NCBI RefSeq assembly: GCF_934294775.1
Contig: NZ_CAKRAH010000013.1
Coordinates: forward strand, 1-62,481
Source: an uncultured Dorea sp.
GTDB lineage: Bacteria; Bacillota; Clostridia; Lachnospirales; Lachnospiraceae
Length of the DNA: 62,481 nt
Direction of reading: 5' to 3'
The notes under the pieces: model-generated
Databases searched by the model: none
The model's input: only the letters and a program-made list of their open reading frames with translations
What the model was told of the DNA's origin: nothing
Part shown: positions 42,810 through 51,540 of the stretch, piece by piece
Layout: every line of letters begins with the position of its first letter
Numbering within the stretch: position 1 is the stretch's first letter
Made by a program: the position numbers and the translations under genes

Positions 42810-43039
42810 CTGTCATCTCCTGATTTTTATTAACTCAGCGGCAGTTAGATTCTTGTAACAGCCACAGAAGTTTTATGCTTTATCATACCATAGTATTTAT
42901 TGAATGTCCAAAGTATGAACGCAGATTTATGTGTTAAAAATGAAGACAGATTTGTGTGCTGAAATAATTTGTATTTACATAATGAATTCAAGATTCGCTC
43001 GCGGAGAGCATATCTTCGACTGAACTATAAAGTAATTCA

Positions 43040-43062
43040 GGGGAAGCACAATGTGCTCCCCC
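43040..43062. terminator. Hairpin downstream of the aminotransferase gene
   Basis: GGGGAAGCAC and GTGCTCCCC form a 9-bp stem with one mismatch and a 3-base loop, 27 bases after the aminotransferase stop. There is no good T-run on the transcribed strand, so it may protect the 3' end rather than end transcription. The rest of the 279-base gap to slyD holds no gene. Confidence 0.5.
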
Positions 43063-43088
43063 TGGGATTCCAAAATCATATGAACTGA

Positions 43089-44417
43089 TTATAATAATGC
43101 ATCAACCTCTGTCATTACCTCATCAAGTGTATCAAGTACATATTTTACTTCATCCTCTGTAATCACAAGTGCTGGTGATACCATGAAGTGTCCTTCTTTT
43201 CCAAGTGTTGTCATATGGTGTGCTCTAAGAATATCCATAATCTTCTGTCCATCTTTTGGATTACAAAGTGCTGCTACACACTGTACTCCATGATAGAGTC
43301 CCCATTTTCCTGTGATGCGGTCAATTGATGGATGCTTGTCTGCTAACTTAAGAAGTCCTTCATACATTATCTCGCCCATCTTTGCTGAGTTCTCAACCAG
43401 GTGCTGCTCCTGATAGATTTCCATATTTGCAAGTGCTGCTGCAAGTGATACAGGATGCGCATTGTATGTAAGTCCTCCACCTAGTGGCACATCTGTGAGC
43501 TTGTCGCAGAGTTCTTTACGAACCATTACTCCACCAAGTGGTGCGTATGATGATGTAACACCTTTTGCGAAAGTAACAAGATCTGGTGTGTAATCATAAT
43601 GCTCAAAAGAAAACATCTTGCCTGAACGTCCAAAGCCTGCCATAACTTCATCTATTACAAGTAAAATTCCATATTTGTCACAAATTTTACGAAGTTTCTC
43701 GTAGTATCCAACTGGTGGAAGATTAACTGCTACTGATGATCCTGGAATTGACTCAAGGAAAATTGCTGCAATTGTCTCTGGTCCCTCACATATAATCTGC
43801 TGCTCTAACATATTTAAAAGGAAATCTGTATATTCCTCTTCTGTGGCAAACTTAACTGGGCATTTCTGCCAGCTTGGTCCGAAGAATTTGACAAATCCAG
43901 GAATCTTTGGATCTGCTGCTGTTCTCTGAGGATCACCACAAAGGTTAGAAGCTGCATATGTTGAACCATGATATGAATAATACTGTGAGAAAATCTTAAC
44001 TCGTCCTGTTATTTTCTTTGCAAGCTTGATTGCATATTCGTTTGCATCTGCACCTGCTAATGTGAATAATACTTTTCCAAACATTCCCTTTGGTGCAATT
44101 TCTTCTATCATCTTCTTAGAAAGAGCTGCTCTTATGGCTGTTGCTTCCTGTGTCTTTACATATGGAATTGCTGTTGCCTGTTCAGCCATTGCATCTACGA
44201 CTTTCTGCTGACCGAATCCTATATTTACACACACAAGCATATTTCCAAGGTCAAACCATTTCTGACCTTCATAGTCTGTGTACCAGCATCCCTTTCCATC
44301 TTTTACTGGAATAGGGTTAGCATCCTTTTGTGCCATCCATGTAAATAAGCTGTAGTTTTTTGTCTCCTCTACGATTGTCTTTGCGTCTGTTGATAAAGGT
44401 GTGTTTAATGCTGCCAT
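43089..44417 (-). CDS. Class III PLP aminotransferase, omega-amino acid/amine type
   Basis: A 442-residue fold-type I aminotransferase. The PLP Lys is in TFAKGVTSSYAPLGG, the pyridine-nitrogen Asp in VIDEVMAGFGRSG, and the phosphate-binding Gly-rich segment in LAGADANEYAIKLAKKITGR. The N-terminal YSLFTWMAQ resembles the group annotated as taurine/beta-alanine/omega-amino acid:pyruvate or 2-oxoglutarate aminotransferases. It is the last gene of the PII-ABC-dehydrogenase-MFS unit and should yield an omega-aldehyde for the neighbouring iron alcohol dehydrogenase, plus Ala or Glu. Putrescine or GABA aminotransferase activity is the main alternative. Confidence 0.85.
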   Translation of the reverse strand: MAALNTPLSTDAKTIVEETKNYSLFTWMAQKDANPIPVKDGKGCWYTDYEGQKWFDLGNMLVCVNIGFGQQKVVDAMAEQATAIPYVKTQEATAIRAALSKKMIEEIAPKGMFGKVLFTLAGADANEYAIKLAKKITGRVKIFSQYYSYHGSTYAASNLCGDPQRTAADPKIPGFVKFFGPSWQKCPVKFATEEEYTDFLLNMLEQQIICEGPETIAAIFLESIPGSSVAVNLPPVGYYEKLRKICDKYGILLVIDEVMAGFGRSGKMFSFEHYDYTPDLVTFAKGVTSSYAPLGGVMVRKELCDKLTDVPLGGGLTYNAHPVSLAAALANMEIYQEQHLVENSAKMGEIMYEGLLKLADKHPSIDRITGKWGLYHGVQCVAALCNPKDGQKIMDILRAHHMTTLGKEGHFMVSPALVITEDEVKYVLDTLDEVMTEVDALL

Positions 44418-44447
44418 AATATTGTCCTCCTTTAATTTGGTTGTATA

Positions 44448-45674
44448 TTATTTTGATATAGTTACCAGCTGATATGCATTCTCAGCTATTCTTGAACTCC
44501 TAAGTGCTGTAAACATCAGAATAACTCCTATTCCTGCACATACAGCCCCTGCTAATATTACCTGATCTATTCCATAATATTTACTTATCCAGCCACTTAT
44601 CAGTGACCCTATGCCACTTCCAACTCCTGTCGAAAATATTGCCATAAGTGACTGTCCTTTTATTCGATCTTCTGCATCTACATGTTCATTGACATAATAG
44701 ACACTTCCCGACCAATAAAGTCCAGCTCCTACCATCTGAAATGCATGTACTGCAATGAGTATTGGAATGGTTGGTGCTAATAAAATTCCAATTATTTTTA
44801 TCCAGATAAATATGGCACATATAGCCATAATTCCATGTGTTCCGATTTTCTTCTTAAGTTGCATAAAGCAAAGTGCAATTGGAAACTCTACTGCTGCAAG
44901 TACAAACTGGCAATAGCCCACATCTGTATTCGTTCCACCAAGCTTGTCCACTACATCTACCAGGAAGCTTGTTGTCATGTTGTTTCCTGTAAAAAGCATC
45001 ACTGATGCTACGAGAAAAATCGTATAACTTTTGTTGTGTGACAATACATACCAGGTAGAATGCGGCTTTTGTATTGTGTTCTTCTTTTTACTTTCAACAC
45101 TGCATGTCTTAAATGTGATTACTATGCAAAAGCTAAGTATCAGCATCGCAAACTGAAATATCAGTGTTGTCTCAACTCCCAGATTGTCTACGATGACTCC
45201 AAGTGCTATACATGCTATTGCGTATGCGATAGAGCCGCAGCCCCGTGCAATGCTGTACTTTAAGTCTTTTCCAATTCCAAGGTATTGCATTGCAAGCGAA
45301 TTATATAACGGAGACAGAGCTGTTATTGACGCTCCAAGAAATCCAAATATAATGCAGCTGCCCCAGAAGTCAAAGTCAATAATCATAAAAAGCCATGTTG
45401 TTATGATACTAATCAGAACTATAACCGCAATTATGCACTTAAGTGGAATCGTCTTCACATGCTTATCTGCAAAAGAAGCTACAAGTGGCTGGAAGAAAAT
45501 ACATGTAAATGACCTGACTGCGAGCAATATTCCAATCTGACCATTATCAAATCCTCTTTTTCTAAGAAGTGGTACTACAAATACCATAAATATTGCTTGT
45601 ATTATCCAGTAAACTGACTGTATTGCTGCATAATGAATCTGAAGTCCGGTTAATTCGTTTTTCTTTTCTTCCAT
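44448..45674 (-). CDS. MFS transporter, candidate product exporter
   Basis: A 408-residue MFS protein with about 12 helices of the MFS_1-like (LacY-related) type: YWIIQAIFMVFVVPLL, ASFADKHVKTIPLK as the loop 2-3 motif and SLMAIFSTGVGSGIGSLISG in the C-half. It lies 20 bases after the dehydrogenase gene and 30 before the aminotransferase gene, well inside the unit. Since an ABC importer is already encoded, it may export the alcohol end product; that is inference. It could also import a second substrate. Confidence 0.85.
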   Translation of the reverse strand: MEEKKNELTGLQIHYAAIQSVYWIIQAIFMVFVVPLLRKRGFDNGQIGILLAVRSFTCIFFQPLVASFADKHVKTIPLKCIIAVIVLISIITTWLFMIIDFDFWGSCIIFGFLGASITALSPLYNSLAMQYLGIGKDLKYSIARGCGSIAYAIACIALGVIVDNLGVETTLIFQFAMLILSFCIVITFKTCSVESKKKNTIQKPHSTWYVLSHNKSYTIFLVASVMLFTGNNMTTSFLVDVVDKLGGTNTDVGYCQFVLAAVEFPIALCFMQLKKKIGTHGIMAICAIFIWIKIIGILLAPTIPILIAVHAFQMVGAGLYWSGSVYYVNEHVDAEDRIKGQSLMAIFSTGVGSGIGSLISGWISKYYGIDQVILAGAVCAGIGVILMFTALRSSRIAENAYQLVTISK

Positions 45675-45694
45675 CCACCGCTACCTCCTTCTTC

Positions 45695-46867
45695 CTAAAA
45701 GGCGGCATCAAAGATATCTAATACATCCTCTTCAAGTAAAGGAACATAACAGTTCTTTGTTCCAGCATTTACTGCTTTTTGTGCCATAGCCTCAAAGTTG
45801 TCTTTATCATTTATTCCTATTTCTCTGAATGTCTTAGGAATTTCCATCTCATCAAACAAAGCCTGTGTCTTGTTGATTGCTTCATTTGCGATGTCAAAGG
45901 CATCTTTATCTTTGCTTATATCCCAGACATTTACGCCATATTCCACAAACATGTCTACTGTCTTCTCATTTAAGATATGCCTCATCCAGTGTGGTGTTAA
46001 AATTGCAAGTCCTACTCCATGTGTCACATCATAATATGCACTAAGCTGATGCTCCATAGGATGACAGCTCCACGCTCCTGCAAATCCAGCTTTAAGGAAA
46101 CCATTTATTGCCCAGCTGCTTGCCCACATGAGATTTGCCCTTGCCTCGTAATTATCTGGTTCTTTGCATGCAACCGGTCCATATTTTATACAGGTTTTTA
46201 ACAAGCCCTCTATAATCCTTTTTTGCATGTAAGCTCCGCCCTCTACCTCTTTGAAATATAGTTCAAAAAGATGTGACATGATATCCGCTGTTCCTGCTGC
46301 TGTGTGATACTTTGGAACTGAAAATGTATAAGTCGGATCCATTATTGAAACCTTTGGCTTTACAAGGGCACTGACTATGCTCTTTTTCTCATTAAGTTCA
46401 AGATTTGATATTACCCCAAACTCATCCATCTCACTTCCTGTAGCAGCTACAGTAAGTACTGCAATTATTGGAAGTGCATCTTTAATGAGTGACGCATCCA
46501 TCACAAGTTCCCAGACATCTGTCCCTTCATACTTTGCGCCTGCCGCAATACCCTTTGCACAGTCGATAGTACTTCCTCCTCCAACTGGTACGACAACCTC
46601 TATGCCTTTTTCCTTGCATATCGCAACGCCCTTATTTACAGTTGTAACTCTTGGATTTGGCTCTACGCCCGATAATTCTGTAACTTCTATTCCTGCCTTT
46701 TCTATCTCAGCAATGACCGCGTCATATACTCCATATTTCTTTACGCTTCCACCACCGTATACAAGCAGAACCTTGCTGCCATACTGCTTTATCGATTCTC
46801 CAAGATGCTCTATCTGACCTTTGCCAAAATATACCTGGGTTGGTATTGAATAATAAAAATTCTGCAT
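45695..46867 (-). CDS. Iron-containing alcohol dehydrogenase
   Basis: A 390-residue type III (group III, Fe/Zn) alcohol dehydrogenase of the butanol dehydrogenase/YqhD branch. QVYFGKGQIEHLGE starts the protein, GGGSTIDCAKGIAAGAKY is the nucleotide-binding loop, and the metal Asp/His ligands lie in AAGTADIMSHLFE and in CHPMEHQLSAYYDVTHG. It reduces aldehydes with NAD(P)H. With a transaminase in the same unit the substrate is probably the omega-aldehyde. The ATG at 46867 follows AGGAGG; the frame to 46906 overlaps the binding-protein gene. Confidence 0.9.
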   Translation of the reverse strand: MQNFYYSIPTQVYFGKGQIEHLGESIKQYGSKVLLVYGGGSVKKYGVYDAVIAEIEKAGIEVTELSGVEPNPRVTTVNKGVAICKEKGIEVVVPVGGGSTIDCAKGIAAGAKYEGTDVWELVMDASLIKDALPIIAVLTVAATGSEMDEFGVISNLELNEKKSIVSALVKPKVSIMDPTYTFSVPKYHTAAGTADIMSHLFELYFKEVEGGAYMQKRIIEGLLKTCIKYGPVACKEPDNYEARANLMWASSWAINGFLKAGFAGAWSCHPMEHQLSAYYDVTHGVGLAILTPHWMRHILNEKTVDMFVEYGVNVWDISKDKDAFDIANEAINKTQALFDEMEIPKTFREIGINDKDNFEAMAQKAVNAGTKNCYVPLLEEDVLDIFDAAF

Positions 46868-46881
46868 CTTATCGCCTCCTG

Positions 46882-47976
46882 TTACTGATTCATGAATGTT
46901 GACCACACATCATCATAAAGTACTGCTGCATCTCCAAGATCTACCCGTGAGTACATTGCAGCCTTCTGTTCATCTGTGAAATCATATACTGTTATTTCTC
47001 CATATGTTGTAACATACTTAGAAGCCTCTGACTCAACTGATACATATGGATATTCATCAAGACATTTTGCATATACTTCCGGATCACATATATAGTTAAT
47101 CCACTCTTCTGCCAGGTCTTTATTCTTTGTATCCTTTGTTACGCACCAGTTTGTCTCGCCAAGTCCATACTTGAAATCAGAAGTATCAAACTGACATACT
47201 TCAAAAGTATCTGGCTGCTCTCTCATCGCAAGTGCCATATCACCACCATAGATAATTGCTACTGAACATTCACCATTTAAGAGTGATTTTCTAGGGGCAT
47301 CACCATCAAACACCTTGATGTTTGGTTTCAACTTAAGAAGCCATTCCTGTGATTTAGCCAGTTCATCCTCATTTACTGTATTAGGATCAAATCCAAGATG
47401 AGCATTAACCATACCAATGATAGACTGTGAAGATGTGATTGATACAATCTGACCTTCAAGTGCAGGGTCAAGCAGATCATCAAATTCCTTAATTTCAATT
47501 GGACATGTCTTCTTGTTGTAGGCAATCACTGTTGTTCCTGCCATATATGGGACTGCATAATTTGCATCATCACCTGTATAGAATGACTCATTCTTATATT
47601 CATCATCTACGTATTTGTAGTTTGGAATATTATCAAAGTTAAGCTCCTGAATATATCCAAGCTCTCTTAGCGCTGCTATATTATAGGTATTTGGCTGGAT
47701 AACATCATAATCGCTTGCTCCTCCTGTCATTACTTTTGAAAGTAACTCATCTGTAGACGTAAAATATGTATAATTAAGTTTACAGTCGAACTTCTCCTCG
47801 AAATCCTTAAACACTGGTTCTGGTATATATTCAGACCAGCAATAGACATTCAATTCCTTATTTCCTGATGATGAACCTGAACTATCAGATGAAGATGTTC
47901 CTCCGCATCCAAGAATTGTTGCTGCCATCACCGACGCCATCAAGATTCCTGCTGTTTTACATGTTCTCTTTTTCAT
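46882..47976 (-). CDS. ABC transporter binding lipoprotein, PotD/spermidine-putrescine type
   Basis: A 364-residue extracellular lipoprotein. A signal peptide ends in the lipobox ILGC at about residue 24, followed by a Ser/Gly linker, then NVYCWSEYIPEPVF, YDVIQPNTY and a FLAG-free PotD fold typical of polyamine and related cation-binding proteins. The lipoprotein is anchored by Lgt. Which omega-amino compound it binds is unknown. It follows the permease genes and lies 14 bases before the dehydrogenase gene. Confidence 0.88.
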   Translation of the reverse strand: MKKRTCKTAGILMASVMAATILGCGGTSSSDSSGSSSGNKELNVYCWSEYIPEPVFKDFEEKFDCKLNYTYFTSTDELLSKVMTGGASDYDVIQPNTYNIAALRELGYIQELNFDNIPNYKYVDDEYKNESFYTGDDANYAVPYMAGTTVIAYNKKTCPIEIKEFDDLLDPALEGQIVSITSSQSIIGMVNAHLGFDPNTVNEDELAKSQEWLLKLKPNIKVFDGDAPRKSLLNGECSVAIIYGGDMALAMREQPDTFEVCQFDTSDFKYGLGETNWCVTKDTKNKDLAEEWINYICDPEVYAKCLDEYPYVSVESEASKYVTTYGEITVYDFTDEQKAAMYSRVDLGDAAVLYDDVWSTFMNQ

Positions 47977-48027
47977 ATATTTGTCCTCCTGATTATTTAT
48001 TTAAAAACCTATTGGTCTTTATCCTGA

Positions 48028-48855
48028 TTATTTGCGCGCACTCTTCATCTTTCCAATAATCATATAAGTGGCATATCCTACTACAAATAGTGAGATAATA
48101 ATTGTTGAAAGAGCATTTATTTCTGGTCTGATTCCAACCTTGAGCATTGAATATACCTTTACCGGAAGAGTCACACTCTTTGGTCCTGCCACGAAATTAC
48201 TTACGATGAAATCATCAAGCGAAATTGTAAATGCAAGGAATGCTCCTGACATTACACCTGGCATTATCATCGGAAGTGTTACCCTGAAAAATGTCACTAC
48301 TCTGTTTGCTCCTAAATCCATGGATGCCTCTTCTATTGATTTATCAAATCCTGCCATTCTTGACTTGACTGTTATTACCATATAAGGAAGTGTAAGTGTT
48401 GTGTGTCCTATTATTATTGCCAGCGTTCCTGTAGGAAAATTAATAAGACTCATAACCGACAGCATTGCAACTGCAAGTACAACTTCTGGAATAATAATTG
48501 GAATGTACAAAGAACTATCCACCAGTTTCTTACCTTTGAATGAGAACTTAGTAAGTCCTACTGCACCAAGCGTTCCTATTACCGCTGATAAAATTGTTAC
48601 TGTCACTGCTATAAAAAGTGTAAGTCCAAATATCTGCATGAGCTCTAAATCATTAAAAAGCTTTATGTAATAATTGAGTGTAAAGCCTTTCCACTCTGTA
48701 TTTGCCTCCTGATTATTGAACGAAAATACAATAAGTGTGATAACAGGCACATAGATAAACGTATATACCAGACAAGCATATATTGTTGAAATTATAAGAT
48801 TTCTCTTCTGCTTTTTCTGTCTCTTACTTACAATAGGAGTTTCTTCACTGTTCAT
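48028..48855 (-). CDS. ABC transporter permease, PotC type
   Basis: A 275-residue permease with six helices and the EAA loop EEASMDLGANRVVTFFRVTLP that contacts the ATPase. The N-terminus is cytoplasmic and basic (SKRQKKQKRN). It pairs with the permease gene 15 bases upstream as in potBC. The ATG at 48855 is 7 bases after AAGGAGG; the ATG at 48861 is only one base from it. Confidence 0.9.
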   Translation of the reverse strand: MNSEETPIVSKRQKKQKRNLIISTIYACLVYTFIYVPVITLIVFSFNNQEANTEWKGFTLNYYIKLFNDLELMQIFGLTLFIAVTVTILSAVIGTLGAVGLTKFSFKGKKLVDSSLYIPIIIPEVVLAVAMLSVMSLINFPTGTLAIIIGHTTLTLPYMVITVKSRMAGFDKSIEEASMDLGANRVVTFFRVTLPMIMPGVMSGAFLAFTISLDDFIVSNFVAGPKSVTLPVKVYSMLKVGIRPEINALSTIIISLFVVGYATYMIIGKMKSARK

Positions 48856-48870
48856 ACTCATTCCTCCTTC

Positions 48871-49728
48871 CTACACCAGATCATCCATATCTCCAACTCT
48901 GCTGTATAAGAACAACAGAATCAATGTAAAAATTACCAGGATTACTGATACTGCTGCACCAAACGGCCAGTTCTTTGATACTGAGAACAGATTTCGTATC
49001 AGACTTCCTATTAATAAAGACGTTCCGCCTCCTAATGCATCTGCTGTGAAATAAGCTCCCAGCGATGGGATGAAAACAAGGATTACACTCGCAAAAATTC
49101 CAGATGCTGTAAGTGGCAATGTTACTTTAAAAAATGTCGTTACAGGCTTTGCTCCTAAGTCATTTGATGCCTCAAGCAGTGATTTATCCATTTTTTCAAT
49201 AGATGAATACATTGGCAAAACTGCATAAGGTAGAAATCCATACACAAGTCCAAGTGTTACTGCGTAATCATTGTATAAAAACTGTACTGGTGAGCTTATA
49301 ATTCCGATTGCCATGAGTATTTTATTCACAATACCTGTTGCATTCAAAAGAAGTACCCAGCTATAGGTCTTTACAAGTCCGCTTGTCCAGAATGGAACCA
49401 TTAGTAATAGTACAAGCATTGCAGCTCTCTTTGCAGGCTGTTTTGCAATATAAAATGCAAACGGATAACCAATTAGTATACACATGACGGTTGTTCTAAG
49501 CGATATCATGACTGACTTCATTATTACTTCCATGTACTTTATGTCAAAAAGTGTCTTGTATCCCTCCATTGAAAAATGAAATACAATTCCACCATATGTT
49601 CCTCTTGTCAGAAAACTCATTATTATGATATAAATCATTGGAATAAATATCAGCAATAATACCCATGCCCCTACGGGACCTACCATACTTATTATGGGGA
49701 TTGCTTTTGCGGTTCTTTTCTTTTTCAT
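48871..49728 (-). CDS. ABC transporter permease, PotB type
   Basis: A 285-residue permease with six helices and the EAA loop LLEASNDLGAKPVTTFFKVTLP. PotB/PotC-type permeases form the heterodimeric channel of spermidine/putrescine-type importers. The ATG overlaps the ATPase stop by 4 bases (ATGA), with GAGGTG as ribosome site. Confidence 0.9.
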   Translation of the reverse strand: MKKKRTAKAIPIISMVGPVGAWVLLLIFIPMIYIIIMSFLTRGTYGGIVFHFSMEGYKTLFDIKYMEVIMKSVMISLRTTVMCILIGYPFAFYIAKQPAKRAAMLVLLLMVPFWTSGLVKTYSWVLLLNATGIVNKILMAIGIISSPVQFLYNDYAVTLGLVYGFLPYAVLPMYSSIEKMDKSLLEASNDLGAKPVTTFFKVTLPLTASGIFASVILVFIPSLGAYFTADALGGGTSLLIGSLIRNLFSVSKNWPFGAAVSVILVIFTLILLFLYSRVGDMDDLV

Positions 49729-50843
49729 CCAATCACCTCGCTCTGCTTGCTTTCAAGATAATCAACCAATATATCATCTTTTCTCTTGATTGCCACTGCT
49801 GAATCAGGATTCCAGTATAGATAAAGCACTGTTCCTTCTGGCTCAATATCGTGGCTTGCGAATTTGCTGACTTTTAGTTCGTCACCATTTGGAAGTGCCA
49901 CTATTGTCTTTACTATATTTCCAATATATATGTGCTCCTTTACAATGCCCTGCAAATTAAATTTTTCTACTGGCGTCTTGCTATACTTTAAGTTCTCAGG
50001 TCTTACACACAAATAAATATATTCATCATGTACAAAGCCATCTGCATTTACTATTCCGTTTCCACATTCGGTTGCGACTGTCAGCGTACTACCCTCTACT
50101 TTGCTGACTAATCCCTCAAATATGTTGGACTCACCTATAAAATCGGCGACAAACTTGGTCTTTGGTCTGTCATATATCTCCTCGGGTGTTCCTATCTGCT
50201 CTAATACTCCACCATTCATGATTGCGATGCGGTCACTCATAGTAAGTGCTTCTTCCTGATCGTGTGTTACATAGACAAATGTTATATTTAATTTTCGCTG
50301 CAATCTCTTTAATTCAAGCTGCATCTGTTTTCTAAGCTTCATATCAAGTGCTCCAAGAGGTTCATCTAATAGAAGTACTCTCGGGTTGTTTATAAGAGCT
50401 CTTGCAATCGCAACCCTTTGTTTCTGTCCTCCTGAAAGCTGATTCGGCTTTCTTCCTCCAAATCCAGTAAGCTGCACCAAATCAAGCATTTCCTCAACCC
50501 GCTTCTTTATCTCAGCCTTTGGCACTTTCTTGACCGTAAGCCCATATGCTATATTGTCAAAAATCGTCATATGTGGAAACAAGGCATAGTTCTGGAAAAC
50601 TGTATTTACATTTCTTTCAAAAGGCTCCTTACTTTCAACTCTCTCACCCTCTACTTTTATTACACCTGAGGTAGCATCCTCAAAACCAGCTATCATTCGA
50701 AGTGTTGTGGTTTTTCCACATCCTGAAGAACCAAGCATTGTCAAGAACTCTCCCTCATGAATTTCCATATTCAAGTTTTTTACCACTCGATTGGTACCAA
50801 AAACCTTCTCCACATTTTCTAATGAAACAATTACATCTTTCAT
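49725..50843 (-). CDS. ABC transporter ATP-binding protein, PotA type
   Basis: A 372-residue ATPase: Walker A GSSGCGKTTTLRMIAG, Q-loop in VFQNYALFPHMT, signature LSGGQKQRVAIARAL, Walker B VLLLDEPLGALD and a C-terminal TOBE regulatory domain (about 290-350). This long form with TOBE is typical of PotA, MalK and CysA. It is the first of four importer genes, 21 bases after the PII gene. Confidence 0.93.
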   Translation of the reverse strand: MKDVIVSLENVEKVFGTNRVVKNLNMEIHEGEFLTMLGSSGCGKTTTLRMIAGFEDATSGVIKVEGERVESKEPFERNVNTVFQNYALFPHMTIFDNIAYGLTVKKVPKAEIKKRVEEMLDLVQLTGFGGRKPNQLSGGQKQRVAIARALINNPRVLLLDEPLGALDMKLRKQMQLELKRLQRKLNITFVYVTHDQEEALTMSDRIAIMNGGVLEQIGTPEEIYDRPKTKFVADFIGESNIFEGLVSKVEGSTLTVATECGNGIVNADGFVHDEYIYLCVRPENLKYSKTPVEKFNLQGIVKEHIYIGNIVKTIVALPNGDELKVSKFASHDIEPEGTVLYLYWNPDSAVAIKRKDDILVDYLESKQSEVIG

Positions 50844-50864
50844 GAGTTGTCCTCCTTACTTCTA

Positions 50865-51203
50865 CTAGAGTGCTTTTTCTCCTCGCTCACCTGTACGGAT
50901 TCGCATTACATCGTATACGTCATATACGAATACTTTTCCATCACCAGCTGTTCCAGATCCCATTATTTCTGTTACATCTAATAGTACCTTTTCAAGTTCG
51001 TCATCACTTATTACTGTCATAACAAAAATCTTAGGAAGAAGATTAACTGTAAGCTCTGGAAGATTCATCTCTGAAATATATCCTTTTTGCTTTCCGCATC
51101 CCATTACTGAGTAAACTGTCATTCCCTGGCAATTATGCTTGGTAAGTAAATCCTTTAAATCATCTAATTTATCAGGTCTTGTGATAATCTCTAATTTCTT
51201 CAT
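50865..51203 (-). CDS. PII-family nitrogen regulatory protein lacking Tyr51
   Basis: A 112-residue PII protein that aligns without gaps to E. coli GlnB over the first 58 residues. KLDDLKDLL, GMTV, GKQKG, the B-loop GTAGDGKVFV and the C-terminal RIRTGERG are conserved, so ATP/ADP and perhaps 2-oxoglutarate binding is expected. Position 51, the uridylylated Tyr in GlnB, is Leu, and position 46 is Met, so classic uridylylation is impossible. As first gene of the unit it may gate the importer or a partner enzyme by nitrogen and energy state. Its promoter is the MerR-type site at 51278. Confidence 0.92.
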   Translation of the reverse strand: MKKLEIITRPDKLDDLKDLLTKHNCQGMTVYSVMGCGKQKGYISEMNLPELTVNLLPKIFVMTVISDDELEKVLLDVTEIMGSGTAGDGKVFVYDVYDVMRIRTGERGEKAL

Positions 51204-51277
51204 ATTTCATTCCTCCTTATTCTTAAGTGGCGGCCTCCGATGTGTTGTTTTCGATGCCTGTTCATTTGTTATTTAAG

Positions 51278-51308
51278 ACTATAAAGTCTAGAGTTGCTCT
51301 AGGGTCAA
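51278..51308 (-). promoter_or_regulatory. MerR-type promoter of the PII/ABC/aminotransferase unit
   Basis: On the minus strand TTGACC (51308-51303), a 19-base spacer and TATAGT (51283-51278). The spacer carries the dyad CTAGAGCAACTCTAG. A 19-bp spacer with a central dyad is the hallmark of promoters that MerR-family activators untwist. It is 75 bases before the PII start; the MerR gene lies just upstream. The rest of the 337-base gap is the merR terminator. Confidence 0.9.
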
Positions 51309-51394
51309 TTATCTTCAGTTATCTTTTAAGAAAATAAAGCATTCTGCTTTCCTGACTTAAAGTAATCAATTAGATACGTCATTTTTGTTTAATA

Positions 51395-51450
51395 TACACA
51401 AAAAGAGTATCGAGTTTTTGTGCATTTATCACCTCGATACTCTTTATTTT
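51395..51450 (-). terminator. Terminator of the merR-type gene
   Basis: AAAGAGTATCGAG (51402-51414) pairs perfectly with CTCGATACTCTTT (51433-51445), with a T-run on the minus strand after it. It isolates the regulator gene from the MerR-type promoter just downstream. Confidence 0.92.
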
Positions 51451-51540
51451 TTGTTTAATATTTCTTATACTCTTTGCCGTTTAACTATATTCCCATGCTC
51501 CGTTACATATTTTTCTATTCATAAACAGTCCCATTCTTTT

